Part shown: positions 1 through 7,411 of the stretch, piece by piece
Layout: every line of letters begins with the position of its first letter
Position numbering within the stretch: the stretch's first letter is position 1
Source: Bryobacteraceae bacterium
GTDB taxonomy: Bacteria; Acidobacteriota; Terriglobia; Bryobacterales; Bryobacteraceae
Direction: 5' to 3'
NCBI GenBank assembly: GCA_030039005.1
Contig: JASHQT010000305.1
Location: forward strand, 1-21,540
DNA length: 21,540 nucleotides
Translations under genes and position numbers: made by a program
Notes under the pieces: generated by a model
The model's input: the letters and a program-made list of their open reading frames with translations, nothing else
The model's database searches: none
What the model was told of the DNA's origin: nothing

Positions 1-324
1 GGAGTTGCTCTGCCAGGCGCCTCGTCGCCATCCTTCTCCTTGCAATCCCCCGGGTCGCCATCCAAAGATACACCGGAGAAAGATACCCCGGAGAAAATCG
101 AGAAGGCGGCGCGCGACTTTGAGGCACTGTTGATCGCTCAAATGTTGAGAATGGCGCGCGAGTCCGAGGGCGGCATGACGGGAGACGCCGACGAACAAGA
201 TGAGACAAATTCGACCATGGTAGAACTAGGAGAACAGCAGCTTGCGCAGGCGCTTGCGGCGTCGGGCGGGCTGGGAATCGCTAAAATAGTGATCGCAGGG
301 CTTAACAATCATGCGCATCGATGA
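1..324 (+). CDS. flgJ: FlgJ-like flagellar rod-binding protein (5' end outside window)
   Basis: The reading frame is open from base 1, so the true start lies left of the window; 107 residues are visible. The segment from about residue 32 (KAARDFEALLIAQMLRMAR) matches the conserved helix of the FlgJ N-terminal rod-binding domain, and the tail (ELGEQQLAQALAASGGLGIA) matches the end of that domain. FlgJ helps assemble and cap the growing rod in the periplasm. No muramidase domain follows, so this is the short, single-domain form known from several phyla, and another enzyme would have to open the peptidoglycan. It overlaps flgM by 14 bases (ATG at 311, TGA at 322-324), which suggests translational coupling. 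An in-frame TTG at 40 is a possible internal start but need not be the real one. The domain call rests on motif recognition alone. Confidence 0.8.
   Translation, partial: GVALPGASSPSFSLQSPGSPSKDTPEKDTPEKIEKAARDFEALLIAQMLRMARESEGGMTGDADEQDETNSTMVELGEQQLAQALAASGGLGIAKIVIAGLNNHAHR
64..93 (+). repeat. 15-bp tandem duplication inside flgJ
   Basis: Two adjacent 15-base copies (AAAGATACACCGGAG and AAAGATACCCCGGAG) differ at one base and encode KDTPE twice in the linker before the rod-binding domain. The unit is a multiple of three, so the frame is kept. It is probably a recent slippage duplication in a tolerant linker. Confidence 0.75.
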
Positions 325-598
325 TCTGAATCGCGCCACTGTCACAACGGGCACAGAGCAGTCCAGCTCCGCAGGTACAGAACGGGTTGTGGGGAAGGAT
401 TCCCCGCAGAAAGACGGAGTCGCCGGTTCTGACCAGGCCGAAGTTTCGCAGTTGGCGCAATCGCTTACGGGATCCGGCTCGGGGCGCATAGAACAGCTCC
501 GCCTGGAAGTGCAATCCGGCAGCTATCATGTTCCCGCGGAGGCGGTAGCGAATTCGATCATTGAAGCTCACCTGACAGGGGGAAATATTCCAGACTAG
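311..598 (+). CDS. flgM: Anti-sigma-28 factor FlgM
   Basis: A 95-residue protein. The N-terminal half is polar and low in complexity (rich in S, T, G), as expected for the disordered, secreted part of FlgM. The C-terminal half carries the sigma-binding signature: DQAEVSQLAQSL at 41-52, then a segment at 59-88 with RIEQLRLEVQSGSYHVP followed by AEAVANSIIEAHL. FlgM holds FliA (sigma-28) inactive in the cytoplasm until the hook-basal body is complete and FlgM is exported. The ATG lies 14 bases inside the end of flgJ, so the pair is probably one coupled operon. The TAG stop (596-598) directly abuts the stop of convergent fliS at 599, so the two 3' ends meet without a spacer. Confidence 0.87.
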   Translation: MRIDDLNRATVTTGTEQSSSAGTERVVGKDSPQKDGVAGSDQAEVSQLAQSLTGSGSGRIEQLRLEVQSGSYHVPAEAVANSIIEAHLTGGNIPD

Positions 599-1045
599 TC
601 ATCGCACCGTTGCAGCCGTGTCGCTCGCAACGTAGGTATCGGGAATCAAGTCTGTGGCGGAGTACTCGGGCTCACGAACGCCGGGGGTGCAAGCCCTCCA
701 GGCCTCGTCCAACGTGGAGATCAAGCGCTCGGCGTCGGCCAGCGGCGCTTCCTTCTGCGTTGCGATGGCTTCAATGAGTCGCCGAATGATGTAGGCATAG
801 AGGCCGGCCAGGCTGCGGCTGAGATCGCCTCCCACTTCGTGGTTCAGACAGCGCGACAACTCAGTGACAATCCGCAAGGCTTTGTTTATGGAGCGGGTGC
901 GCGCACGGATATCTCCCCTATAGAGATGGCAGCGCGCAGCGGCGATGGAATCGAGCGCGGCGGCATAAAGCAGCTGAATCAATTTGAGGGGGCTGGCAGC
1001 TAGAACTTCGTTGTCGAAGTAGCTTTGGTATCCGTGATTGCGCAT
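599..1045 (-). CDS. fliS: Flagellin export chaperone FliS
   Basis: A 148-residue, mostly helical protein. The N-terminus (YQSYFDNEVLAASPLKLIQL, then LYAAALDSIAAA) is the typical FliS opening, with a tyrosine-rich start, the SP-x-L-I motif and the first long helices. The middle (INKALRIVTELSRCLN, then SRSLAGLYAYIIRRLIEA) matches the remaining helices of the four-helix bundle. FliS binds the C-terminus of newly made flagellin in the cytoplasm and keeps it from polymerising before export. The C-terminal 25 residues are poorly conserved. The gene follows flaG after 6 bases, so both are probably read from the sigma-28-like promoter at 1397-1423. fliD, often found between flaG and fliS, is absent here. 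Confidence 0.87.
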   Translation of the reverse strand: MRNHGYQSYFDNEVLAASPLKLIQLLYAAALDSIAAARCHLYRGDIRARTRSINKALRIVTELSRCLNHEVGGDLSRSLAGLYAYIIRRLIEAIATQKEAPLADAERLISTLDEAWRACTPGVREPEYSATDLIPDTYVASDTAATVR

Positions 1046-1051
1046 GCTACT

Positions 1052-1354
1052 CTACGTATCGTCGTCGGAGAGCATTACTTTCGCGGAACTGCCGAGATTT
1101 TGAGCGAGCTGCAAGACGTACTCGGGCGGAATCTGCGTGATGACTTGTTGCGTCGTGCGATCCACGATGCGGATCACCGGCCGATGGGTTTCGCGGTCCA
1201 ACGCGAACACCAGTTGGTTCTCTCCGAGAACTCCGCTCTGATTTACCGTCTGAGCCGCTTGCAGCAATTGCCTGCGCTGGGCCGCCTCCTGCACCGAAAC
1301 CTGCGGCGAGGCCGCAGATAGACTGCCCGCTGGCTGTAGAGAAGTGATATCCAT
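1052..1354 (-). CDS. flaG: FlaG-family flagellar protein
   Basis: A 100-residue protein whose second half (LVFALDRETHRPVIRIVD, then TTQQVITQIPPEYVLQLAQN) matches the FlaG core: a beta-hairpin with a conserved D..T..V...IPPE..L pattern. FlaG proteins are linked to filament length control, but the mechanism is not settled. The start is set at the ATG of MDITSLQ because GGAAGG lies six bases upstream of it. A second in-frame ATG five codons earlier (1369) overlaps that ribosome-binding site and is less likely. The N-terminal half is rich in Q, S and A and poorly conserved. First gene of a flaG-fliS pair. Confidence 0.83.
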   Translation of the reverse strand: MDITSLQPAGSLSAASPQVSVQEAAQRRQLLQAAQTVNQSGVLGENQLVFALDRETHRPVIRIVDRTTQQVITQIPPEYVLQLAQNLGSSAKVMLSDDDT

Positions 1355-1396
1355 CTCCAACCTTCCCAAAATGCCATGAAACTTGTCTGTAAATGC

Positions 1397-1423
1397 TCAT
1401 CGGGTGAGCAAACGAAAGTTTGA
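1397..1423 (-). promoter_or_regulatory. Candidate sigma-28 (FliA) promoter for flaG-fliS
   Basis: On the minus strand, TCAA (1420-1423) is followed by exactly 15 bases and then CCCGATGA (1397-1404). The enterobacterial sigma-28 consensus is TAAA-N15-GCCGATAA, so the match is 3 of 4 and 6 of 8 with ideal spacing. Transcription would start near 1390, about 35 bases before the flaG start codon. The neighbouring flgM supports FliA control. Judged by eye only. Confidence 0.6.
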
Positions 1424-1456
1424 GGAATCCGCGCGAAATTATGGGCGCGTGGGGGA

Positions 1457-2008
1457 TCAGGCTAAATTCAGGACCTTCAGCGTGGTCCCTTTATCGGCTT
1501 CGATCTTCTTTTGCAGCAACATGATCGCGTAGATCAACTGCTCTGGACGCGGCGGACATCCGGGTACGTATACATCCACGGGGATTACCTGGTTTACCGG
1601 AATCAACGCGTAATTGCTGAATACCCCGGTCGAGGTGGCGCAAGCACCCATCGAGATCACCCACTTGGGTTCGGGCATCTGTTCATACAGACGCCGGATG
1701 ACGGGCGCCATCTTGTTGGACACGCGTCCGGCGATAATCATCAGATCGGATTGGCGTGGGGAACCACGCATCACTTCGGCGCCGAACCGAGAAATATCGA
1801 ACCGCGAGCCGATCATCGACATCATCTCTATAGCGCAGCAAGCCAGGCCGAACGACATCGGCCAAATGGAATTCTTGCGGCCCCAGTTAATGGCTTTATC
1901 GATGGTGGTGGTGATGATGCTCTCGTGACCGGCCGCAGCGTCTTCGTTGTCGATGCGCGCGAACAGTTCGCTCGGCAGACTGGGTTGAAACTTGGGCTCG
2001 CGATCCAC
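1457..2008 (-). CDS. nuoB: NADH-quinone oxidoreductase subunit B (orphan)
   Basis: A 183-residue protein from the GTG at 2008. NuoB carries the last iron-sulfur cluster (N2) of respiratory complex I and passes electrons to quinone at the membrane interface. All four expected cluster cysteines are present: the tandem pair in GLACCAIEM (C57, C58), GACATSTG (C123) and [10 protein letters not shown] (C151). Length and C-terminus are normal. An in-frame ATG at 2083 would add 25 residues unlike the family and would run into the divergent malQ, so the GTG is preferred. There are no nuoA, nuoC or nuoD genes beside it, so it is separated from any complex I operon. It may be the only copy, displaced, or an extra copy. 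Confidence 0.95.
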   Translation of the reverse strand: MDREPKFQPSLPSELFARIDNEDAAAGHESIITTTIDKAINWGRKNSIWPMSFGLACCAIEMMSMIGSRFDISRFGAEVMRGSPRQSDLMIIAGRVSNKMAPVIRRLYEQMPEPKWVISMGACATSTGVFSNYALIPVNQVIPVDVYVPGCPPRPEQLIYAIMLLQKKIEADKGTTLKVLNLA

Positions 2009-2014
2009 GATCCT

Positions 2015-2023
2015 ATTATCACA
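2015..2023 (-). promoter_or_regulatory. Extended -10 element in front of nuoB
   Basis: The minus strand reads TGTGATAAT here, an exact TGn plus a 5-of-6 match to TATAAT. No -35 is well placed, which is tolerated with an extended -10. The predicted start of transcription falls at or next to the nuoB GTG (2008), so the message could be leaderless. The same AT-rich stretch read on the plus strand gives TATTAT just before malQ, so it might act in both directions. Confidence 0.35.
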
Positions 2024-4284
2024 TGCTGGAGGAAAAGGACGGCACAATCCCAGGCAGGTCCGGCGCGGCGATCGCGGGTCCACCGGAACCGCCGGATGCG
2101 AACCTGATCGAGCAGGCGGCGCGAGCCTGGGGCGTGGAAACCGATTACTGGGACATCTGGGGCAAACAGCATCACGCCTCTACCGCGCTCGAATCCGCGA
2201 TTTTGGCGTCGCTCGGCGTGGACCTCAGCTCCCCGGGAACGCTGGCGGCGGCAATCGAACGCCGGCATCACCGCCAGCAGCGCGCCCCACTGGCGCCCAC
2301 GATCTTCCTGACCTCCGGGCTGCCGCAGGAGATTCCGGTATCGCTCGATGCCGATGTGGCCGATTCCACCGCGACGCTGCGCATTCAACTTGAGCTGGGC
2401 GGCCAAATCGAGATACAGGTTGCACTGGAGCAAGCCGCGCAGGGCCGGCGGATCTTGCTGACATCGGAATTGCCGCTGGGCTATCACGAGCTCACGCTGG
2501 AGGTCGGCGGGCGGAGCTTCGGGCCTTCGCGCCTGATTGTGTGTCCGCGCCAGGTCTATGCGCCGGAACAGCTGGAAAGCGGACGGGCGGCAGGCCTGGC
2601 GATCAGCTTGTATGGATTGCGCTCCCAGCGGAACTGGGGATGCGGCGACACCACGGATTTGCAGGCCTTGACCGACTGGCTGGTCCAGCGCGCCGGAACC
2701 AGCTTCATCGCTCTCAATCCGCTGCACGCCATCCAGAACCGCCAGCCTTACAACACCAGCCCCTACTTGCCGAACTCCATCTTTTATCGCAACGCGATTT
2801 ATCTGGATGTCGAGGCCATCGCCGAGTTCGACTCGTGTGCGCGCGCAAACGAGCTGTTCCGATCGGCGCGCGTGCAAAAGGAGATCGGCGCATTGCGCGC
2901 GGCCGAGCTGGTGGAATACGAACGCGTATACGCGCTGAAGCTGCGCTTTCTCGCACTGCTGTTTCAGACGTTCCTGAATGACCAATGGCGCAAGGACACG
3001 CCGCGAGCGAACGAGCTGAAGCAATACATCGCGCGCGAGGGAGACCTGCTCCATCGCTTCGCTGTGCACAGCGCGCTAGATCGGGCTATTCACAAGCAGT
3101 GCCCCGATGTCTGGAACTGGCGGGGTTGGCCGGAACAGTACCAGGATCCGGGGTCGGAGGCCACGCTCGCGTTCGCGCGCAAACACTGGCGCAGCGTTCT
3201 GTTTTTCAAATATGTGCAATGGCAACTCGACGTGCAGTTCGAAGCCGCGCAACGGCACGCCGTCGAACGCGGGCTCACCATCGGGCTATATCACGACCTG
3301 GCGCTGGCCACGGACCGCTTCGGCTCCGATCTTTGGGCGCATCGCGACTTTTTCGTGTCCGGCTGCCGCGTGGGCGCGCCGCCGGACGGCTTCTCGCCCA
3401 AAGGCCAGGATTGGGGCTTTCCGCCGCCCAACTCGGACCGGCACTTCGAGGACGGTTATTGCCTGTTCGCCGAATCCATCCGCAAAAACTCGCGGCACGG
3501 CGGCGCACTGCGCATCGATCACGTGATGCGCTTCTTCCGGCTGTACTGGATTCCGGACGGGTTGGAGGCCACCGAAGGGACCTACGTGCGCGACCGCTTT
3601 GAGAACCTGCTTTCCATTCTGGCGCTCGAAAGCGTGCGCAACCGGGTGATCGTGATCGGCGAGGACCTGGGCACCGTGCCGGACGAGGCGCGCGAGGTGC
3701 TGCATCGGTTCGGCATCCTGAGTTACCGTTTGCTGTACTTCGAGCAGGATCCCAGCGGACATTTCCGGCCGCCCGAACAGTATCCGCGCGACGCGCTGGT
3801 GTCGGCGACCACGCACGACCTGCCGACGCTGGCCGGTTTTTGGACCGGCAAGGACATCGAGGTGCGGCGCGAAGCCGGGCTGCTGCCCGACGAGCAGGCC
3901 TATCGAAACATGCGCGGCGACCGGGCGCGCGAAAAACAAAAGCTGCTCGATTTGTTGAAAGATCGGCGGCTGCTGCCGGACTGGTTTCCGCGCGACCAGG
4001 CGCAGGTTCCGGAACTGACCGGTGAGTTGCACAACGCGGTGGTCGGATTTTTGGCCTCCACGCCTTCGAAGTTAATGGTGCTGAACCAGGAGGACCTGCT
4101 GAAGCAGGTGGAGCAGCAGAATCTGCCGGGAAGCACAACCGAATATCCCAACTGGCGCCACAAAATGAAGTGCACCTTGGAAGAACTGTGGACCAAGCCA
4201 GAGGTCCACGACTTCACGCAAATGTTCCGCGGCTGGCTGGAGCGGACCGGGCGGCTGAATCAGCCGGCGGATCAGGCGAAATAA
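2023..4284 (+). CDS. malQ: 4-alpha-glucanotransferase, long E. coli type (GH77)
   Basis: A 753-residue amylomaltase that moves segments of alpha-1,4-glucan between acceptor sugars in the cytoplasm, for maltodextrin or glycogen metabolism. The first ~170 residues form the extra N-terminal region of the long MalQ type (starting with [15 protein letters not shown]). The GH77 barrel follows: [86 protein letters not shown]. The catalytic triad is D499 (nucleophile), E547 (acid/base) and D599. The 48- and 52-residue spacings equal those I recall for the E. coli enzyme. No clear ribosome-binding site precedes the ATG at 2023, but no better in-frame start exists. The 3' end overlaps convergent dnaJ by 13 bases. 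A second, shorter malQ lies at 12434. Confidence 0.95.
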   Translation: MLEEKDGTIPGRSGAAIAGPPEPPDANLIEQAARAWGVETDYWDIWGKQHHASTALESAILASLGVDLSSPGTLAAAIERRHHRQQRAPLAPTIFLTSGLPQEIPVSLDADVADSTATLRIQLELGGQIEIQVALEQAAQGRRILLTSELPLGYHELTLEVGGRSFGPSRLIVCPRQVYAPEQLESGRAAGLAISLYGLRSQRNWGCGDTTDLQALTDWLVQRAGTSFIALNPLHAIQNRQPYNTSPYLPNSIFYRNAIYLDVEAIAEFDSCARANELFRSARVQKEIGALRAAELVEYERVYALKLRFLALLFQTFLNDQWRKDTPRANELKQYIAREGDLLHRFAVHSALDRAIHKQCPDVWNWRGWPEQYQDPGSEATLAFARKHWRSVLFFKYVQWQLDVQFEAAQRHAVERGLTIGLYHDLALATDRFGSDLWAHRDFFVSGCRVGAPPDGFSPKGQDWGFPPPNSDRHFEDGYCLFAESIRKNSRHGGALRIDHVMRFFRLYWIPDGLEATEGTYVRDRFENLLSILALESVRNRVIVIGEDLGTVPDEAREVLHRFGILSYRLLYFEQDPSGHFRPPEQYPRDALVSATTHDLPTLAGFWTGKDIEVRREAGLLPDEQAYRNMRGDRAREKQKLLDLLKDRRLLPDWFPRDQAQVPELTGELHNAVVGFLASTPSKLMVLNQEDLLKQVEQQNLPGSTTEYPNWRHKMKCTLEELWTKPEVHDFTQMFRGWLERTGRLNQPADQAK

Positions 4285-5399
4285 TCTTTTACTTTATCGA
4301 GCAGGCCTTTTTCGTGCGGCTCGTTTTCCTGGGGCAGCAGATCGCGCAGCTGCTCGAAGAGCTTGCGCTGCTCGCGGGTGATTTTGCCCGGGACTCTGAC
4401 ATCGACTTGGACGAACAAATCGCCGCGGCCGGAGCCCTGCAAGCGCGGCACGCCCAGATTCTTCAGACGAACGCGCGAGCCGGACTGAATGCCTTCGGGG
4501 ATTTTCACCTGCTCCAAGCCGTCGAAGGTGAGCAGGTTGATCTCGGTGCCTAGCACGGCCTGCGCGACGTTGATGGGAACGGTGCACAGCAGGTCGTCGC
4601 CGGAGCGTTCGAAGATGGGATGCTCCTTCACTTTGATGACGACATAGAGGTCCCCGGCCGGACCGCCGTTGAATCCCGATTGGCCTTCGTTGGCGAGCTT
4701 CAGATGTGTGCCGGTGTCGACGCCCGCGGGAATGGTGACCTTGAGCTTGCGCTCGGTGCGGACCTGGCGCTCGCCGCGGCACTGCTGGCAAGGCCGCCGC
4801 ACGATCTGGCCGCGTCCGTTGCACTGCGAGCAGGTACGGCGGATCTGGAGGAAGCTCTGCTGGTAGACCACTTCCCCGCGGCCGTGGCACATGGGGCAGG
4901 AGACCAGGCCGTCCACCTTCTCGGCGCCGCTGCCCTGGCAGCGCGAGCAGACGTCCATGCGGGGCACCTGAATCTCGACGCTCATCCCGCGGATGGAGTC
5001 TTCGAGCGTCAACTCCAGGTCATAGCGCAGATCTTCGCCGCGCTGCGCGCGATTGCGTCCGCCACCGCGACGGGCTCCGCCGAACAGATCGCCAAAGCCG
5101 AACAGATCGCCCAAAATATCGCCGAAGTCGGTGAACGCATTGGGGTCGAAGCCTTGGGCGCCCACGCCTTGTACGCCCTGGTGGCCGTAGCGGTCATAGG
5201 CGGCGCGCTTCTGCGGATCGCTCAGGACGCTGTAGGCTTCGGCCGCTTCCTTGAATTTTTCCTCGGCATCCTGGTCGTTGGGATTGCGGTCCGGGTGGTA
5301 TTTGAGCGCCAGTTTGCGGTAGGCGCTTTTCAGCGCACCATCATCGCAGTCGCGGCTTACGCTCAGGACTTCATAATAGTCGCGCTTCGTGGCATTCAT
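4272..5399 (-). CDS. dnaJ: Molecular chaperone DnaJ (class I J-protein)
   Basis: A 375-residue co-chaperone that delivers unfolded proteins to DnaK and stimulates its ATPase. All class I parts are present. The J domain covers residues 1-70 with the HPD motif at 35-37. A Gly/Phe-rich linker runs from about 72 to 115. The zinc-binding domain has four cysteine motifs starting at C151 (CSRCQGSG), C168 (CPMCHGRG), C190 (CSQCNGRG) and C204 (CQQCRGER, where the last glycine is changed). Two beta-barrel substrate-binding domains and a helical tail follow. The gene follows grpE after 16 bases and is last in an hrcA-grpE-dnaJ operon. Its last codons overlap the end of malQ on the other strand. Confidence 0.99.
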   Translation of the reverse strand: MNATKRDYYEVLSVSRDCDDGALKSAYRKLALKYHPDRNPNDQDAEEKFKEAAEAYSVLSDPQKRAAYDRYGHQGVQGVGAQGFDPNAFTDFGDILGDLFGFGDLFGGARRGGGRNRAQRGEDLRYDLELTLEDSIRGMSVEIQVPRMDVCSRCQGSGAEKVDGLVSCPMCHGRGEVVYQQSFLQIRRTCSQCNGRGQIVRRPCQQCRGERQVRTERKLKVTIPAGVDTGTHLKLANEGQSGFNGGPAGDLYVVIKVKEHPIFERSGDDLLCTVPINVAQAVLGTEINLLTFDGLEQVKIPEGIQSGSRVRLKNLGVPRLQGSGRGDLFVQVDVRVPGKITREQRKLFEQLRDLLPQENEPHEKGLLDKVKDYFA

Positions 5400-5415
5400 A
5401 GCTTGATTACCGCGT

Positions 5416-5982
5416 TCATTTCTTGGCGACCGCTACCTTAACCATCGCGGGGCGCAGGAGGCGTCCGCGGAAGTTGTATCCGGGTTGATACTCGTCCAGG
5501 ATGGTCTGCTCTTCCACGTCGTTGGTCTCCACCATATCCACGGCGTGGTGGAGGTGGGGGTCGAACTTCTTCCCTTTGGTGGTAATCGTCTCTAATCCCA
5601 ACTTCTTTAGCGAGTCGGCCAGGCGCTGGTAAATCATTTCCATCCCGCGCGCGTAGGCTTTGTCGGACGTTTCGGTCTTGAGGGCCCGTTCGAAATCGTC
5701 CAGAATCGGCAGAATAGCACGAACGCTGTCGGAATTGGCGAACTCGAGCACCTCGGACTTCTCGCGTTCCGCCCGTTTGCGAAAGTTTTCGAACTCGGCC
5801 TGGCGGCGGCGCAGCAGGTCCGTCAACTCGTCCTTTTCCTTCAACAGGCGGTCGCGCTCGCTGGTCACGGCTTCGAGCGCGGGCGCGGCGACACTGCCGT
5901 CGGCCGGAGGGTCAACCGCCCCATTTCTGTCCGCGGCGCTGACGTTGTCCGCGGGATCGACAGTGGGTTCCTTGGTCTCCAT
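5416..5982 (-). CDS. grpE: Nucleotide exchange factor GrpE
   Basis: A 188-residue protein that releases ADP from DnaK. An acidic, poorly conserved N-terminus (1-38) is followed by a long coiled-coil helix (about 40-85, including [20 protein letters not shown]). The C-terminal beta-wing carries the GrpE signature ([14 protein letters not shown], then [17 protein letters not shown]). Length is normal. The gene lies 55 bases after hrcA and 16 bases before dnaJ. In many bacteria dnaK sits between grpE and dnaJ; here it is missing. A TATAAA-like stretch precedes the start but has no convincing -35, so grpE is most simply read from the hrcA promoter. Confidence 0.98.
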   Translation of the reverse strand: METKEPTVDPADNVSAADRNGAVDPPADGSVAAPALEAVTSERDRLLKEKDELTDLLRRRQAEFENFRKRAEREKSEVLEFANSDSVRAILPILDDFERALKTETSDKAYARGMEMIYQRLADSLKKLGLETITTKGKKFDPHLHHAVDMVETNDVEEQTILDEYQPGYNFRGRLLRPAMVKVAVAKK

Positions 5983-6037
5983 GCTTCTAGTTTATAAGCT
6001 GGCGATGCTGGTTACAGCCGATGGCTGCGGAAAAAAA

Positions 6038-7057
6038 CTAAACCGGTAAGCTGCCGAACGCTTGTCCCACGTGATAGACGGCCGACATCGCTTTGCCATA
6101 GTTCATGCGCATGGGACCGAGCACGGCGATCTTAGCCGAGAGTCCACCCGAGAGCGACATCGTGACGCCGATGAGCGACAACTCCCGCATGCTGGGATGC
6201 ACGTCGGCGAGACCCACCTGCACGGCCACTTCGCCCGCGGGCTGTTCCAGGAAACGGTCCAGTAACAGGAGGATTCGTTTCTTCTCTTCGAGCGTATGAA
6301 ACAGCTCGCGCAGCTTTTCACGGGTCAAATGCAGGTCCAGCCCGACCAGATTGCTGGCTCCTTCCAGATGGATTTCCGGCGAGACCTCGATGTCCAGCAA
6401 CCCTTTGGCGTAGAGCTCATTGAGCCGCTTCAAAATCGCATCATAAGCCGCGCTCTGCTGTTCCAGGCGCCGTTGGAGCTCGCCATGGATTTGGGAAAGC
6501 GTCCAGCCGCCGAAGTTGCGATTGATGTAATTGCGGATGGAGGAGAGCTCGTCGGCCGAGACGCTCTCGTCCACGGCGACCACCCGGTTGCGCACCATGC
6601 GATCGCGTGTCACCACGATCATAAGTACGCGGCGGTCAGCCAGCGCGATTAGCTCGATCTGGTGCAGGGTCTGGCTGGAAGCCGGGATGGCGGCGGTGAT
6701 GCCGACGCTGTGCGTCATTTCCATCAGCATATGCGAGGAGCGCTCAATACGCGCTTCCATGGTGGTGAGCCGGCTCAGTTCGTCGCGCACGCGCTGTAAC
6801 TCGGTGACAAGCAGGCGGCGGCGCGCGAGTGATTGGACGTAGCTGCGGAAGGCTTTTTCGGTGGGGATGCGGCCCGCCGAGGTATGCGGCTGGGAAAGAT
6901 AGCCGCTCTCGTACAGGTCGGCCATGACGTTGCGAATGGTGGCTGAACTGAGATTATCGCTGCCGCGCCTGGCGATAGTACGCGAGGCTACAGGTTCGCC
7001 GGTCTGGATGTAAGACTCGACGATGGAATGCAGCACGTCCTGTTCGCGATTTGTCAT
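6038..7057 (-). CDS. hrcA: Heat-inducible transcription repressor HrcA
   Basis: A 339-residue repressor that normally binds the CIRCE inverted repeat upstream of hrcA and groESL operons and is helped to fold by GroEL. The N-terminal winged helix is clear: REQDVLHSIVESYIQTGEPV, then DNLSSATIRNVMADLYESGY and HTSAGRIPTEKAFRSYV within the first ~70 residues. A GAF-like dimerisation region follows (with QIELIALADRRVLMIVV around 150), and the C-terminus ends in the family pattern GPMRMNYGKAMSAVYHVG. First gene of hrcA-grpE-dnaJ. The leader holds a direct repeat but no CIRCE that I can find, so this operon may not be under HrcA control in the usual way. Confidence 0.98.
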   Translation of the reverse strand: MTNREQDVLHSIVESYIQTGEPVASRTIARRGSDNLSSATIRNVMADLYESGYLSQPHTSAGRIPTEKAFRSYVQSLARRRLLVTELQRVRDELSRLTTMEARIERSSHMLMEMTHSVGITAAIPASSQTLHQIELIALADRRVLMIVVTRDRMVRNRVVAVDESVSADELSSIRNYINRNFGGWTLSQIHGELQRRLEQQSAAYDAILKRLNELYAKGLLDIEVSPEIHLEGASNLVGLDLHLTREKLRELFHTLEEKKRILLLLDRFLEQPAGEVAVQVGLADVHPSMRELSLIGVTMSLSGGLSAKIAVLGPMRMNYGKAMSAVYHVGQAFGSLPV

Positions 7058-7072
7058 CTTCGGAAAAGCATC

Positions 7073-7128
7073 CGCTCCCTCACGGTCGCGGCTCAGTGGC
7101 CCTGTATCACTCCCTCAGGTCGTGGCCC
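7073..7128. repeat. Direct repeat in the hrcA leader
   Basis: Two copies of about 21-22 bases lie 35 bases apart. Copy 1 is at 7073-7094 and copy 2 at 7108-7128; they share the core CTCCCTCA(C)GGTCG and differ at four positions, one of them a gap. Both lie within the predicted 5' untranslated region of hrcA. Copy 1 with its flanking base has CCGC/GCGG ends that could form a short stem. The repeat could be a member of a genome-wide repeat family or a regulator site; the sequence alone does not decide. Confidence 0.55.
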
Positions 7129-7148
7129 GATAGCCCTCTACTAATTTG

Positions 7149-7177
7149 ATTGTAAAAGGCTTTATGAGTCTGGTCAA
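7149..7177 (-). promoter_or_regulatory. Sigma-70-type promoter of hrcA-grpE-dnaJ
   Basis: On the minus strand, TTGACC (7172-7177) and TACAAT (7149-7154) each match the housekeeping consensus at 5 of 6 positions and are separated by exactly 17 bases. Transcription would begin near 7142, giving a leader of about 85 bases before hrcA. The TGA within the -35 box is also the stop codon of the small reading frame at 7174-7353. No sigma-32-like -10 is seen. Confidence 0.75.
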
Positions 7178-7353
7178 GCAGTTGCGGCGGCTTTGCGCCG
7201 GACGGTGATGCGCGGGGCACGACTTTTGGGGCTGTCGAGGCTGAAAGATCGGGCGTCGCCGAGCTGGTCGCGAACGAAATTCTCCGTGCGCGTGACTGCC
7301 TCGGCGAGAGCCCTGTCTTTCTTGACGAAGGGCATCCAAGCGATTGATTGCAT
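7174..7353 (-). CDS. Small hypothetical protein (59 aa)
   Basis: Not recognised. A 59-residue reading frame from ATG at 7353 (another ATG at 7335) gives a basic, partly helical protein: MPFVKKDRALAEAVTRTENF, then VRDQLGDARSFSLD and a lysine/arginine-rich end (ITVRRKAAATA). Roughly three quarters of third codon positions are G or C, as in neighbouring genes, which favours real coding over chance. Neither start has a strong ribosome-binding site. It lies 58 bases downstream of the AIM24-family gene, after a hairpin, and its stop codon overlaps the hrcA -35 box. The same frame stays open upstream into the end of the AIM24 gene, so the start is uncertain. It could also be the tail of a decayed gene. 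Confidence 0.4.
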   Translation of the reverse strand: MQSIAWMPFVKKDRALAEAVTRTENFVRDQLGDARSFSLDSPKSRAPRITVRRKAAATA

Positions 7354-7376
7354 TGAGAGGAAAGTACTCCCAGAGG

Positions 7377-7406
7377 CTGACAGGTGGCTGCGGTCGGCCG
7401 TGTCAG
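7377..7406 (-). terminator. Hairpin after the AIM24 gene
   Basis: Five bases after the stop of the gene ending at 7412, the minus strand has CTGACA (7401-7406) and TGTCAG (7377-7382) as a perfect 6-bp inverted repeat, with an inner GGC/GCC pair. No run of T follows, so this is not a classical intrinsic terminator. It may slow 3' exonucleases or help Rho-dependent ending. Confidence 0.35.
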
Positions 7407-7411
7407 TAAAG

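Noticed and set aside
2009..2083. Longer NuoB starting at the ATG at 2083
   Set aside because: The extra 25 residues (CRPFPPACD and so on) do not resemble NuoB and overlap the malQ coding start; the GTG at 2008 gives the normal length.
1828..3069. A 413-codon minus-strand frame over nuoB and malQ
   Set aside because: It is out of frame with nuoB and antisense to malQ, both of which have full catalytic or cluster motifs.
6015..6037. CAGCC/GGCTG hairpin beside a run of seven A as a terminator between hrcA and grpE
   Set aside because: On the minus strand the T run comes before the hairpin, and on the plus strand it is an A run, so neither direction gives a terminator.
7058..7180. CIRCE operator upstream of hrcA
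   Set aside because: I looked for TTAGCACTC-N9-GAGTGCTAA and close variants on both strands and found nothing acceptable; only the unrelated direct repeat is there.
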